The notes: generated by a model from the letters alone, not told the origin. A DNA stretch of 64,000 nucleotides from Bacillus pumilus (GCF_038738535.1 NZ_CP046128.1:3162001-3226000); one strand, 5' to 3'. Positions 18,735 to 27,408 are shown, counted from the first letter of the stretch. Made by a program: numbers and translations.

Positions 18735-19145
18735 ATGAAAACCTTTAGGCTGATTGATTTAAAAATCGAACTTGATCCAAAGCAAGATAAAATGTCCAGC
18801 ATTCCCCTTCGTGACGGTTTAATCATTAATAAAGAAGATGGTGAAAATCACTGGATGATCGAGGCACTCATTCCAAAGAAACATAGACAGGTGTTTGAGG
18901 TGCTTTTTCAGCAGCACACTGAAGTGAAGATTCTTGTGACGATCACAAAAGAAAACAACCGCCCTGTTCATCTATCTGTCCAAGTCAAAAACATTGTTGC
19001 TTTAGAAGAAAACATTTCTGTGCTGCTCGATGGTAAAATGATTACAAACCGTTACAGAACAGAAACCGAAGAAGTACTAAAAGACCTCGTCAAAGAGGGG
19101 CTTTCCGGAGAAAAACTGCTGGATGCATTTAAACAAAACACATAA
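18735..19145 (+). CDS. ywpF: YwpF family protein
   Basis: 136-aa soluble protein of the Bacillus YwpF family, mostly beta-strand pattern followed by a C-terminal helix; function unknown. Start ATG 18735 follows AGGTGA; an upstream in-frame ATG at 18711 lacks an SD. Length equals that of the B. subtilis protein. Followed at once by a terminator shared with mscL. Confidence 0.8.
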   Translation: MKTFRLIDLKIELDPKQDKMSSIPLRDGLIINKEDGENHWMIEALIPKKHRQVFEVLFQQHTEVKILVTITKENNRPVHLSVQVKNIVALEENISVLLDGKMITNRYRTETEEVLKDLVKEGLSGEKLLDAFKQNT

Positions 19146-19174
19146 AAAAGAGCGGGATTAGCCGCTCTTTTTCT
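19146..19174. terminator. Bidirectional terminator ywpF/mscL
   Basis: AAAGAGCGG/CCGCTCTTT stem with A- and T-tracts, between convergent genes. Confidence 0.9.
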
Positions 19175-19568
19175 ATTGCACATCTTTCGATTGGCTTTGA
19201 TTTTTCAATAGATCTCTAATTTCAGTTAGTAAAACTTCCGTTTGACCCGGCGTTTCTACAACCTCTTCTTCCTCTACCTTTTTCCGTTTTAATTTATTCA
19301 AATAACGAATAAAGATAAAAATGGAAAACGAGATAATCAAGAAATCAATCACTGTTTGAATGAAGCTCCCATATAAAATTTGAGCAGATCCAATCTTAAT
19401 AGATAGACTGCTAAAATCATGTCCCCCAATAATAATACCGACGAGCGGCATGATCAAATCATTCACAAGAGAAGTGACAATTTTGCCAAATGCCCCCCCA
19501 ATGATGACACCTACAGCCAAGTCAATGACATTTCCCTTGACTGCAAATTCTCTAAATTCTTTCAGCAT
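19173..19568 (-). CDS. mscL: Large-conductance mechanosensitive channel MscL
   Basis: 131 aa, two transmembrane helices: TM1 with the pore-lining [18 protein letters not shown] block (about residues 14-32) and TM2 near 65-90, then a charged cytoplasmic helix. Pentameric emergency valve opening under hypo-osmotic membrane tension. AAAGGTGA-type SD before the ATG. Full length. Confidence 0.96.
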   Translation of the reverse strand: MLKEFREFAVKGNVIDLAVGVIIGGAFGKIVTSLVNDLIMPLVGIIIGGHDFSSLSIKIGSAQILYGSFIQTVIDFLIISFSIFIFIRYLNKLKRKKVEEEEVVETPGQTEVLLTEIRDLLKNQSQSKDVQ

Positions 19569-19658
19569 CTTTTATCACCTTCATCTTTTTTTGTCTAATA
19601 TGACGTTTTTTTGTCAAAAATGCAAGTCCTGATCCGTTCAGGCTGGGCGTTTCCATAT

Positions 19659-19686
19659 AAAAAGCGATTCATCCTTGATGAACCGC
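19659..19686 (-). terminator. Terminator of fabZ
   Basis: Minus strand GCGGTTCATC/GATGAATCGC stem (one G-T pair), three-base loop, five Ts. Confidence 0.85.
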
Positions 19687-19694
19687 CAGGCAAA

Positions 19695-20129
19695 TCATGA
19701 TACTTTAGGACCGATAGAAAATGTTAGTTCTGCTTCACATGCAACTTCGCCATCTACTGTAGCTACTGCTTTTCCTTTTGCAACCGGACCTCGGAGACGC
19801 GTCACTTCTACCTCTAAACGAAGCTGATCGCCAGGCTTCACCTGTCTTTTGAAACGGCAGCCGTCAATTCCTGCAAACAAACCAATTTTTCCTTTGTTTT
19901 CTTCTTTACCTAACATAATCACCCCGAACACCTGTGCAAGTGCTTCTACAATAAGCACACCCGGCATGACTGGGTATCCTGGGAAATGACCATTAAAAAA
20001 TTCTTCGTTCACTGTGACATTTTTAATCCCAACCGCTCTTTTCTCTCCCTCAACCTCTAAAATACGGTCGACCAATAAGAATGGATAACGGTGTGGAATA
20101 ATGTCTTGAATTTGCTGAGCATCAAGCAT
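19695..20129 (-). CDS. fabZ: 3-hydroxyacyl-ACP dehydratase FabZ
   Basis: 144-aa hot-dog-fold enzyme that dehydrates beta-hydroxyacyl-ACP in type II fatty-acid synthesis. Catalytic His48 ([12 protein letters not shown]) and Glu62 (VEALAQ) are present. Start ATG 20129 follows AAAGGAGAG and gives family length; an in-frame extension to 20168 would add 13 residues and place the SD inside the gene. Own terminator separates it from mscL. Confidence 0.95.
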   Translation of the reverse strand: MLDAQQIQDIIPHRYPFLLVDRILEVEGEKRAVGIKNVTVNEEFFNGHFPGYPVMPGVLIVEALAQVFGVIMLGKEENKGKIGLFAGIDGCRFKRQVKPGDQLRLEVEVTRLRGPVAKGKAVATVDGEVACEAELTFSIGPKVS

Positions 20130-20288
20130 ATCTTGATCTCTCCTTTTTTCTATATCGATGATCTTCATTTGATTCCTATAGAAGTATATTATGAATGCTC
20201 GTATTTTTCAACGTCCGCTCTGCATATATGGTAAAAAATAGAATATATCATTACCTATTGTCATCAAATATAATCCACACTACACTCA

Positions 20289-20321
20289 TTGTTTTTTCAC
20301 AAATATGGTAATATATATTAC
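20289..20321 (+). promoter_or_regulatory. Candidate promoter of the rap gene with overlapping palindrome
   Basis: TTGTTT (20289-20294), 17-bp spacer, TATATA (20312-20317). The -10 lies inside the perfect palindrome GTAATATATATTAC (20308-20321), which could be an operator. Confidence 0.4.
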
Positions 20322-20347
20322 ATCATTGATTGAATAAGAGGGTAAAA

Positions 20348-21403
20348 ATGAATTTTATGAGTGATAAATCCATTAAAAAACTTCTCCATTCGTGGTATAC
20401 AATGCTGAAGCATCGACATTTTTCGAAGGCTGAAGAAATCAAAACAACTCTATTAAAGCATAAACGTAAAATATCAAAAAAACAGGAACTCTATTTACAT
20501 TATCAGCTGATGCTTTTTCGCCATCAGCTCTGGATGAATCAGACAGAGGACCTAGAAAAAATCAAACATGAACTAATGCAGCACAAAGATGATATGAACG
20601 AAGAACTGGCCTATTACTTTTACTTCTTTCTAGGGCTCTACGAAGCTTTAAACAGCGATCAAAATGATGCGATCTACTATCTCGAAAAGGCGGAAGAACG
20701 CCTGTCATTCCTTAACGATGAGCTGGAGGAAGCAGAGTTCCATTTCCGTACAAGTGGTGTTTATTATAACAACCGCTATTCGTTGTTATCAATTCGTCAT
20801 ATTCAAAAGGCCATGGATATCTTTGCAAAGCATGGGGATGATCATAGCCTCTATCGTTGTAAAATTGTGCTCGGCCTTAATTATAGCGATCAAAAAAAAT
20901 ATGAGGAAGCAGAAGCTATTTTTATTGAGATCATCGAATACGTGAACATCATTGATGATCAAGAATTGCTCGGTATCGTTTATTATGACGCTGGCTTTAT
21001 TCAGTCGAGACAAAATCGTCACAAGAAAGCGCTGGAATACTTTAAAAAAGCACTTCGTCTCCCAGCATACCGGAAGGCAGCACACTCCTATGTATCGTGC
21101 CTCTACGAAACGGTGCGTTCCTGTTATAAAGAAAATTTAACCGATGAAGGAATGAAGTATATTCAAAAAGGATTAAAAGAGGCCGTTGCTTCTCAGTTTG
21201 ATATTTTAAGAATCAAGTTCCAAATCTTATTTCTTCTCTACAGCCAAACGCCAAAGGCAGATGAGCAGATCGCAAGGCTCGTCACATGTCTTGAACGAAA
21301 AGAAGCTTGGATTGATCTTGAGGATCTGCTTGCCGATGTCTCAGATTTTTATAAAAAAAAGGGCGACTTTGAGCGAGCCGCCTTTTTTATCATGAGAGGC
21401 TGA
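20348..21403 (+). CDS. rapD: Rap-family tetratricopeptide regulator (RapD-like, orphan)
   Basis: 351 aa: N-terminal three-helix bundle (about 1-70) and a C-terminal array of tetratricopeptide-like repeats (for example LGIVYYDAGFIQSRQNRHKK, ALEYFKKALRLP). Rap proteins dephosphorylate Spo0F or sequester response regulators and are inhibited by Phr peptides. No phr-type ORF follows: the next gene is convergent 14 bp away. Position next to flhP matches rapD, also an orphan. ATG 20348 follows AGAGGG. Its last codons contain a terminator hairpin. Confidence 0.75.
   Translation: MNFMSDKSIKKLLHSWYTMLKHRHFSKAEEIKTTLLKHKRKISKKQELYLHYQLMLFRHQLWMNQTEDLEKIKHELMQHKDDMNEELAYYFYFFLGLYEALNSDQNDAIYYLEKAEERLSFLNDELEEAEFHFRTSGVYYNNRYSLLSIRHIQKAMDIFAKHGDDHSLYRCKIVLGLNYSDQKKYEEAEAIFIEIIEYVNIIDDQELLGIVYYDAGFIQSRQNRHKKALEYFKKALRLPAYRKAAHSYVSCLYETVRSCYKENLTDEGMKYIQKGLKEAVASQFDILRIKFQILFLLYSQTPKADEQIARLVTCLERKEAWIDLEDLLADVSDFYKKKGDFERAAFFIMRG
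21353..21388. terminator. Terminator hairpin embedded in the 3' end of rapD
   Basis: A8GGGCG/CGCCT6 stem with a 13-base loop. It is the natural minus-strand terminator for flhOP (eight Ts on that strand), yet it lies inside the rap coding sequence, ending 13 bases before the stop codon, and also has six Ts in the plus direction. Confidence 0.8.
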
Positions 21404-21417
21404 TGTCAGCCTGCTCA

Positions 21418-22236
21418 TTATCGAATTGTATTCACTAATCCCAGCATCTGATCACCCATTGTAATCGTTCTTGAGTTCATCTGATAGGAGCGCTGTGTTG
21501 TCATGAGATCTGTTAATTCTTTAGACATGTCCACATTCGACGTTTCAAGTGCACCTTGCTGAAGCTGAATCGCTTGGCGGTTTGCTCCATTTAGTGCCGT
21601 TAATGCGCCTTGATAAGTACCGTCAACTGAGAACAAATTATCTCCTTCAGAGACGAGTGCTGAAGAGTTATTGACTTGTACAACACCTAGATTCACCTGC
21701 TGATTCGGTTGATTATCTCTTGAAATAGCCGTAAGACGTCCATTTTTATCAATTGAAATATCACGGAAATTCGCATTTAAGACGATTTCATTTCCGTTTT
21801 CATCAAGAATCGGATAGCCTTCGCTAGTGACAAGCTGCACTTGGTTACGATTATTGCCTGGCTGTAAGTAAAGAGAACCATCTCTTGTATAACGGATATT
21901 ACCGCCGGCGTTGACCTGCATATACTGAGATGGCGCTCCAAATGCAACATCAAGATCACGTCCTGTTTCTTTAATAGAACCTTGCATCGAGTTAATGGAC
22001 GCATTGACCATAGTACCCGTTCCAAGCCTTAGCCCATCAGGTGTCAGACGACTGTTTGCCACCTGCTCATTTTTTTCATCTACCTGATTGAACTGTTGTC
22101 TGATCAGCTCTGAGAAGCGGGTATTTTTCGCGCGGTACCCTGTTGTTTCACTGTTCGCAATGTTATTGCTGATCATATCAAGCTGCTTTTGCACTTCGTT
22201 CATCGATACAGCTGCATTGATCATCGTTCTAAGCAT
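21418..22236 (-). CDS. flhP: Flagellar hook-basal body protein FlhP (FlgG family)
   Basis: 272-aa rod/hook protein secreted by the flagellar export apparatus, without a cleaved signal. Family N-terminus MLRTMINAAVSMNEVQKQLDMISNNIAN and C-terminal helix (SNVDMSKELTDLMTTQRSYQMNSR) are intact and form the coiled D0 domain. Forms the distal rod with FlhO. AGGAGG precedes the ATG; 30 bp downstream of flhO in a SigmaD operon. Confidence 0.94.
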   Translation of the reverse strand: MLRTMINAAVSMNEVQKQLDMISNNIANSETTGYRAKNTRFSELIRQQFNQVDEKNEQVANSRLTPDGLRLGTGTMVNASINSMQGSIKETGRDLDVAFGAPSQYMQVNAGGNIRYTRDGSLYLQPGNNRNQVQLVTSEGYPILDENGNEIVLNANFRDISIDKNGRLTAISRDNQPNQQVNLGVVQVNNSSALVSEGDNLFSVDGTYQGALTALNGANRQAIQLQQGALETSNVDMSKELTDLMTTQRSYQMNSRTITMGDQMLGLVNTIR

Positions 22237-22266
22237 GAGAATCCTCCTTTCTTTTTCATTCCTTGA

Positions 22267-23106
22267 TTAGTACACTCTGCCAATTTCATTTACTGCTTTT
22301 TCTAAGCTTTTATCATACGCCTGAACCACTTTTTGGTTTGTTTCAAATGCTCGATAGGCAGTTGTCATTTCTGTATATGATTTCGTCACATCCACGTTCG
22401 ACAGCTCCGATACACCTTGACTTAACGTATATGACATTTGACCATTATTGACTGCACTTGGCAGTGGCTGGTTATCAGCTGTACGGTATAAATCATTTCC
22501 TTCTCTCGCTAAGTTCCTTGTATCCATCGCAACACGTACATCGATTTGTCCGAGATTTTGTCCATTTTCACTCACAGTTCCATCTGCATTCACTTTGAAA
22601 TTCTCACTCTGAACCGTAATCGGCTGACCTGTCACGGAAAGAAGGGCACGGCCACCAATGGTCAACTGATTTTGTGCATTCAATGTAATGGAGCTGCTTT
22701 TCGTATAACGAACGCCTTCTGGTGTATTAACCGCATAAAAGAGCGCTGATTTCTGATTGGTCTCCGGGTTGATCGGCACATTATTTTCGACTAGTGCGAC
22801 ATCCGTTGTTTGATCTGTTGTTTTTAAAGTTCCCTGTGTAAATTGAGGGATCAGTTCCTGCATATATGTCCCCGTATTAATGCCGCCAATCGGCGTTTGC
22901 TGCGGAACACTAAAACCTTTGCCTGAGGATGTTTGGAAACGTCCTGATTCCATTCGGCTTAGCAGCATTTCCGGAAATGCCCGCATGGTCCCCTCATCCG
23001 CTTTATAACCTGGCGTATTCGCATTTGCGATATTATTTGAAAGCATTTCTGTCCGCCGCTCTTGAGCGATCATGGCAGATGTTGCGGTGTATAGTCCTTT
23101 TAACAC
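22267..23106 (-). CDS. flhO: Flagellar hook-basal body protein FlhO
   Basis: 279-aa FlgG-type rod protein paralogous to FlhP, with the conserved N-terminal MLKGLYTATSAMIAQERRTEMLSNNIANANTPGYK region (shown in part) and C-terminal ELSNVDVTKSYTEMTTAYRAFE helix. Initiates at GTG 23106 after GAGGTGAG. First gene of the flhOP unit, driven by the SigmaD promoter 56 bases upstream and insulated from mbl by a terminator. Confidence 0.94.
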   Translation of the reverse strand: MLKGLYTATSAMIAQERRTEMLSNNIANANTPGYKADEGTMRAFPEMLLSRMESGRFQTSSGKGFSVPQQTPIGGINTGTYMQELIPQFTQGTLKTTDQTTDVALVENNVPINPETNQKSALFYAVNTPEGVRYTKSSSITLNAQNQLTIGGRALLSVTGQPITVQSENFKVNADGTVSENGQNLGQIDVRVAMDTRNLAREGNDLYRTADNQPLPSAVNNGQMSYTLSQGVSELSNVDVTKSYTEMTTAYRAFETNQKVVQAYDKSLEKAVNEIGRVY

Positions 23107-23161
23107 GTGCTCACCTCATTAAAATTCTTTCACATGACCTAAACACAATCTTCTATGAAAT

Positions 23162-23188
23162 ATATCGGCATATTTGCAGGGTTCTTTA
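23162..23188 (-). promoter_or_regulatory. SigmaD (motility) promoter of flhOP
   Basis: Minus strand TAAA (23188-23185), 15-bp spacer, GCCGATAT (23169-23162): exact consensus. Confidence 0.9.
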
Positions 23189-23225
23189 ATAAAAATCCCC
23201 CATTCTTTCGAAAAAGAATGAGGGA
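23189..23225 (-). terminator. Terminator of mbl
   Basis: Minus strand TCCCTCATTCTTT/AAAGAATGGGGGA stem (one G-T pair) with TTCG loop and five Ts. Confidence 0.92.
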
Positions 23226-23230
23226 CATCA

Positions 23231-24232
23231 TTAGCTGAGTTTACGCTTTGGCAGCTTGTCCATATTATCAAGCATGACGCCAGTACCAACAGCTACACAA
23301 TCCATTGGATTCTCGGCAACGAAAACTGGTACTTTCAGCTCTTCTGCAAGCAATTGATCAAGCCCGTTTAGAAGAGCTCCGCCACCTGTAATAATGACGC
23401 CGCGATCAATAATATCAGCTGATAATTCAGGCGGTGTTCTCTCAAGAACTTGCTTCGCAGCCTGAACAATCGCAGATACAGATTCACGCAATGCTTCTTC
23501 TACTTCTTTGCTTGTGACGGTAATCGTTCTTGGTAATCCTGTCACCATGTCTCGTCCACGAATTGAAATCTCTTCGTGACGTGCGTCTGGGAATACCGTT
23601 GCAACTTGGATCTTAATATCCTCAGCCGTGCGCTCACCGATCAACAGCTTGTACTCTTTTTTAATGTAGTTGAGAATTTCCAGATCAAATTTGTCTCCAG
23701 CCATTTTAATAGAAGAGGCGGTTACAATGTCACCCATTGAGATGACAGCGATATCTGTCGTTCCGCCTCCAATATCTACGACCATGTTTCCACTCGGCTG
23801 AAAAATATCCATACCAGCACCGATAGCTGCTACTTTTGGCTCTTCTTCAAGAAATACATGCTTACCACCGCTTTTTTCAGCAGCTTCTTTGATCGCCTTC
23901 TGCTCAACAGATGTAATGTTTGTCGGGCAGCAGATGAGCATACGCGGCTTAGAGAACAGCCCTTTCACATTTAATGAGTTAATAAAATGCTTGAGCATCG
24001 CTTCAGTTACTTCAAAATCAGCGATTACGCCATCTTTTAATGGACGAATCGCAACAATATTCCCAGGCGTACGTCCAACCATACGTCTAGCCTCTTCTCC
24101 AACAGCCAAAACTTTCCCGCTGTTTTTGTCAAGAGCTACAACAGATGGTTCATTTAACACAATTCCTTTTCCTTTGACATGAATCAGTACATTGGCAGTA
24201 CCAAGATCAATTCCAATATCCCTAGCAAACAT
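23231..24232 (-). CDS. mbl: Actin-like cell-shape protein Mbl
   Basis: 333-aa MreB-family ATPase forming membrane-associated filaments that guide sidewall synthesis. Phosphate-1 loop DIGLGTANVLIH at the N-terminus, phosphate-2 loop DIGGGTTDIAV near residue 160, and the adenosine motif GGGALLNGLD. Flanked by spoIIID and flhO as in B. subtilis. AGGAGG ten bases before the ATG. Full length. Confidence 0.96.
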   Translation of the reverse strand: MFARDIGIDLGTANVLIHVKGKGIVLNEPSVVALDKNSGKVLAVGEEARRMVGRTPGNIVAIRPLKDGVIADFEVTEAMLKHFINSLNVKGLFSKPRMLICCPTNITSVEQKAIKEAAEKSGGKHVFLEEEPKVAAIGAGMDIFQPSGNMVVDIGGGTTDIAVISMGDIVTASSIKMAGDKFDLEILNYIKKEYKLLIGERTAEDIKIQVATVFPDARHEEISIRGRDMVTGLPRTITVTSKEVEEALRESVSAIVQAAKQVLERTPPELSADIIDRGVIITGGGALLNGLDQLLAEELKVPVFVAENPMDCVAVGTGVMLDNMDKLPKRKLS

Positions 24233-24327
24233 CTATATATATCCTCCTTGAAAATCTGTTTCCATAGCAAATACCACATTCTGCCCTAATTATATATTCT
24301 ATCATAATTTGCAGAAAAAAAGATATT

Positions 24328-24351
24328 TCTTTACAAAAGTCTTTACAAAAT
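24328..24351. repeat. Tandem 12-bp repeat upstream of mbl
   Basis: TCTTTACAAAAG followed by TCTTTACAAAAT. On the minus strand this gives two TGTAAA half-sites spaced by six bases, one more than the WalR consensus (five). Confidence 0.6.
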
Positions 24352-24416
24352 TTGTGGTTAGAAACTACCGATAAGAGGAAGATATATATGTCATGTTTAT
24401 GAACAAAGAACTAAGC

Positions 24417-24695
24417 TTACTGTTTCACAGGCTCGCCTTCTAAAATTTCTTCTTTTTTATACTTTAATTTAGTGGCTTCTCCTCCTCGCAAGTGGCGGAT
24501 TGATTTATGATAATCCAGTATCTCCTTCACTTCATTAGCCAGATCTGGATTAATTTCTGGCAGTCTTTCTGTTAGATCCTTGTGTACAGTACTTTTAGAG
24601 ACTCCAAATTCTTTCGCAATTACACGAACGGTTTTCTTTGTCTCCACGATATACTTTCCTATCTTGATTGTTCGCTCTTTGATGTAATCGTGCAC
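24417..24695 (-). CDS. spoIIID: Sporulation transcription factor SpoIIID
   Basis: 92-aa mother-cell DNA-binding regulator acting after SigmaE. HTH around residues 20-45 (VRVIAKEFGVSKSTVHKDL) plus basic C-terminal helix. Initiates at GTG 24695 with GGGAGGT eight bases upstream. A SigmaE promoter and two tiny overlapping ORFs precede it; in B. subtilis translation of spoIIID depends on a small upstream ORF (usd). Confidence 0.96.
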   Translation of the reverse strand: MHDYIKERTIKIGKYIVETKKTVRVIAKEFGVSKSTVHKDLTERLPEINPDLANEVKEILDYHKSIRHLRGGEATKLKYKKEEILEGEPVKQ

Positions 24696-24709
24696 ACCAC
24701 TCGACCTCC

Positions 24710-24760
24710 CTAAAATGGATGTGAGAAGTGTGAAATGAGATCCGTATAAATATTATCCAT
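24710..24760 (-). CDS. spoIIID leader ORF 2 (16 aa)
   Basis: ATG 24760 overlaps the stop of leader ORF 1 (ATGGATAA); its TAG stop touches the spoIIID SD. No independent SD, so initiation would be by coupling to ORF 1. Positioned to control ribosome access to spoIIID. Coding status is inference. Confidence 0.45.
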   Translation of the reverse strand: MDNIYTDLISHFSHPF

Positions 24761-24818
24761 TTTCAGCAGCGCTTGTTCGTCTTAATTTCTCATCCATTAG
24801 GTAGTAAATGCCAAACAC
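24753..24818 (-). CDS. usd: spoIIID leader ORF 1 (21 aa, usd-like)
   Basis: GTG 24818 with AGGTGAGG just upstream, 34 bases after the predicted SigmaE start. Encodes 21 residues and ends inside the start of leader ORF 2. Matches the position and role of B. subtilis usd, whose translation is required for spoIIID translation; sequence identity to usd not checked. Confidence 0.5.
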   Translation of the reverse strand: MFGIYYLMDEKLRRTSAAENG

Positions 24819-24858
24819 GATCCCTCACCTCAAACACTCTCTTTGTCAGGTTTGTAAC

Positions 24859-24887
24859 AGTGTATTAGCATTGCATAGGGAATATGC
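24859..24887 (-). promoter_or_regulatory. SigmaE promoter of spoIIID
   Basis: Minus strand GCATATT (24887-24881), 14-bp spacer, AATACACT (24866-24859), against the consensus (G/T)(A/C)ATATT and CATACA-T. Confidence 0.8.
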
Positions 24888-25033
24888 TAAAAATGAAGAT
24901 GGGACAAGGGATTTATCAGAAAATGCAATCATTTCGAGTGGCGAAAATTTTTACTTTACAAGGATGGGTCAAGCACGTAAAATAGAAAAGGTGATTTTAT
25001 TTACCTAGCTAAATATTTAATAAAGGTGAGCAT

Positions 25034-25447
25034 ATGGATACGTTAAATAGAGAGTGTTTACATCAAATACATCAAGGCGCACGACTGATGTCTAAAAAGG
25101 CGAACGAAGCGCTTGCTGCTTATGACTTGTACATGTCCCAATGGACTGTACTTTTTTGTTTGGATACATTCGGCCCGAAAACCCAAAAAGACATTTGGAC
25201 ATATTTGAACGTCGAAGCCCCAACCATTACCCGAACCGTCACCCGTCTAGAAGCAAATGGCTGGGTGAAACGTGTACAAGGAAAAGATAAACGTGAAAAT
25301 CTGATCGTGATGACAGATGATGCTAAGGCCCGATTTGAAGAAATCAAACGCACGATGGAACAATTTGAAGAAGAATGTCTATCAGATTTCACCTACGAAG
25401 AAAAACAACTCCTCCATACACTTTTACACAAATTATCAACTGAATAG
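25034..25447 (+). CDS. ywoH: MarR-family regulator (YwoH-like)
   Basis: 137-aa MarR winged-helix repressor: dimerisation helices at both ends, recognition helix near residue 60 (LNVEAPTITRTVTRLEANGWV) and wing with KDKREN. Probably represses the MFS exporter gene that follows 15 bp downstream. AAAGGTGAG precedes the ATG. Confidence 0.85.
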   Translation: MDTLNRECLHQIHQGARLMSKKANEALAAYDLYMSQWTVLFCLDTFGPKTQKDIWTYLNVEAPTITRTVTRLEANGWVKRVQGKDKRENLIVMTDDAKARFEEIKRTMEQFEEECLSDFTYEEKQLLHTLLHKLSTE

Positions 25448-25462
25448 GAAGTGACATACATC

Positions 25463-26650
25463 ATGAACGAACGCATTTGGACGAGAGACTTTATCATGAT
25501 TGTCCTGGTGAATTTATTTACGTTCACCTCTTTTTATGCCCTTTTGACATTGCTGCCCATTTACACAATGGATGAACTAAATGGAACAGAATCACAGGGC
25601 GGCCTCCTTGTGACGGTCTTCTTATTGTCTGCTATTGTGACAAGACCGTTTTCTGAAGCCATTATTGAGAAATTCGGCAAAAAACGGATGGCGATTTTCT
25701 CATCAACGGCATTTGCCTTACTCACTTATTTATACATTCCGATTGATCAATTCCATACGCTTCTCATGCTGCGTTTCATGCAGGGAATCTTTTTTAGCAT
25801 TTTGACGACAGTAGCCAGTGCCATTGCGGCGGATATGATCCCGAAACATAAACGCGGGGAAGGACTCGGCTACTTTGTCATGTCGATGAACCTTGCTGTT
25901 GTCATCGGTCCATTTATCGCACTGAATCAAGTAGGAAAAGTAGGATTCCATTCTTTATTCCTTCTCTTTTCCATTATCGTTACCATCGGGGCTGCTTTTA
26001 CGATGCTGATTAGACAGCCGGAGCCTGAAAACGGGGGAAGCGTCGTCTTCCGATTTACTTTTTCTCACCTGTTTGAAAAAGGCGCATTAAAAACAGCGGC
26101 AGTCGGCATCATTATTTCCTTCTGTTATTCGCCGATCATTTCATTTATTTCAGTCTATGCCAATTCCCTTCACTTGATGGGTGCAAGCAGTTATTTCTTT
26201 ATTGTGTTTGCGGCAGCGATGCTTGGATCACGTCCATTTACAGGCAGACTTTTTGACCGAGTAGGACCTCACATTGTGATCTATCCTTCCATTGCTCTTT
26301 TTGCGATTGGTTTATGGATGCTGACAGCTACACATTCAGCGACAATGCTTCTTCTATCAGGTGCTGTCATTGGTCTTGGATATGGATCTCTAGTGCCATG
26401 TTTACAAACACTTGCCATTCAGCACTCACCAGCTCACCGTACAGGCTACGCGACGGCTACTTTCTTTACCCTATATGATACGGGTATTGCTGCTGGCTCA
26501 TTTGTATTTGGTCTTCTTGTCAGCTTCACAGACTTTTCAAATGTATATCTCATTGCAGGTATTGTTGTCTTGCTAAGTATGATTGTTTTTTATTGGAGCG
26601 AACGAAAGCCACAAGAAGCAAAAGCACAGAAGGTCTCCCTATCAGAATAG
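25463..26650 (+). CDS. ywoG: MFS transporter (YwoG-like)
   Basis: 395-aa 12-helix major facilitator of the drug:H+ antiporter type; the loop 2-3 signature region is [20 protein letters not shown] (motif A-like). Substrate unknown. Start ATG 25463 after AGGAAGTGA; a GTG at 25451 overlaps the SD. Expected to be co-transcribed with, and controlled by, the MarR gene upstream. Confidence 0.85.
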   Translation: MNERIWTRDFIMIVLVNLFTFTSFYALLTLLPIYTMDELNGTESQGGLLVTVFLLSAIVTRPFSEAIIEKFGKKRMAIFSSTAFALLTYLYIPIDQFHTLLMLRFMQGIFFSILTTVASAIAADMIPKHKRGEGLGYFVMSMNLAVVIGPFIALNQVGKVGFHSLFLLFSIIVTIGAAFTMLIRQPEPENGGSVVFRFTFSHLFEKGALKTAAVGIIISFCYSPIISFISVYANSLHLMGASSYFFIVFAAAMLGSRPFTGRLFDRVGPHIVIYPSIALFAIGLWMLTATHSATMLLLSGAVIGLGYGSLVPCLQTLAIQHSPAHRTGYATATFFTLYDTGIAAGSFVFGLLVSFTDFSNVYLIAGIVVLLSMIVFYWSERKPQEAKAQKVSLSE

Positions 26651-26754
26651 GATACTATTTTAAACTTCATCGGAAACATGCTAAAATATAGGATATTTCA
26701 AATAGACGATTATTTGAAAAATAGTTGGCATTAAGCGAAGGTATAGGTGATGTT

Positions 26755-27354
26755 TTGAATTACGAATTGTTTAAAGTCATACACGGGATGGCTCATCATT
26801 CTGAGTTTTTAGATCAAGCCATGATTTTCATTACGAAAAAGGCCATTCTTGTGTATGCCCTTGTCTTATTGATTTGCTGGTTTTTAGGTAATCACAAATT
26901 TAAGAAGCATGTCTTCTTTTCCGGTGTAACGGGCATCGCGGCACTCATCGTCAATTTTGCGATTACACTGTTTCATTATGAAGAGCGGCCGTTTGTGGCG
27001 CATAAAGTCGACACACTCATTCCGCACTCAGCAGACGCTTCCTTCCCAAGTGACCATACAACAGGTGCACTGGCTCTTTCACTTGCCATTAGATCTCGTA
27101 ATAAAAAGCTTGGCAACATCTTGCTCGTCTTTGGATTACTCACAGGATTCTCCCGCATTTGGGTCGGTCACCATTATCCATTAGATGTCTTAGGCAGCTT
27201 AGTCGTATCGATCGTGGTTGTCTTTATCATGAATAAATTATGGAAGTTCTTTGACTCTCCAATTGACCGCATTGTCACTTTCTATGAGACAATTGTAGGG
27301 AAAATATTCAGAAGGAAGCAAAAGGATCAGGGCTCTGACCTGTCTAACTCTTAA
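26755..27354 (+). CDS. bcrC: Undecaprenyl-pyrophosphate phosphatase BcrC
   Basis: 199-aa PAP2-superfamily membrane enzyme recycling the peptidoglycan lipid carrier and giving bacitracin resistance. Phosphatase motifs visible: ERP (R78-P79), PSDH (His101) and SRIWVGHHYPLD (Arg134, His140, Asp144). Start TTG 26755 with AGGTGAT at proper spacing; the homologue also begins NYE. An in-frame TTG at 26725 has no SD. ECF-sigma control is known in B. subtilis; no clear ECF site seen here. Confidence 0.92.
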   Translation: MNYELFKVIHGMAHHSEFLDQAMIFITKKAILVYALVLLICWFLGNHKFKKHVFFSGVTGIAALIVNFAITLFHYEERPFVAHKVDTLIPHSADASFPSDHTTGALALSLAIRSRNKKLGNILLVFGLLTGFSRIWVGHHYPLDVLGSLVVSIVVVFIMNKLWKFFDSPIDRIVTFYETIVGKIFRRKQKDQGSDLSNS

Positions 27355-27408
27355 GCGGCTTGCGATAACGTGATGAAGAATCTTCTTCCACTTATCGCGC
27401 CGCTTTTT
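27353..27408 (+). terminator. Terminator of bcrC, overlapping the ywoD 3' end
   Basis: Long stem: AGCGG/CCGCT, GCGATAA/TTATCGC and GTG/CAC with small bulges, then seven Ts. The 3' arm encodes the last codons of the convergent ywoD gene. Confidence 0.9.

Noticed and set aside
24808-25008. 66-aa plus-strand ORF before the MarR gene
   Set aside because: Runs antisense through the spoIIID promoter and leader; no SD or protein character.
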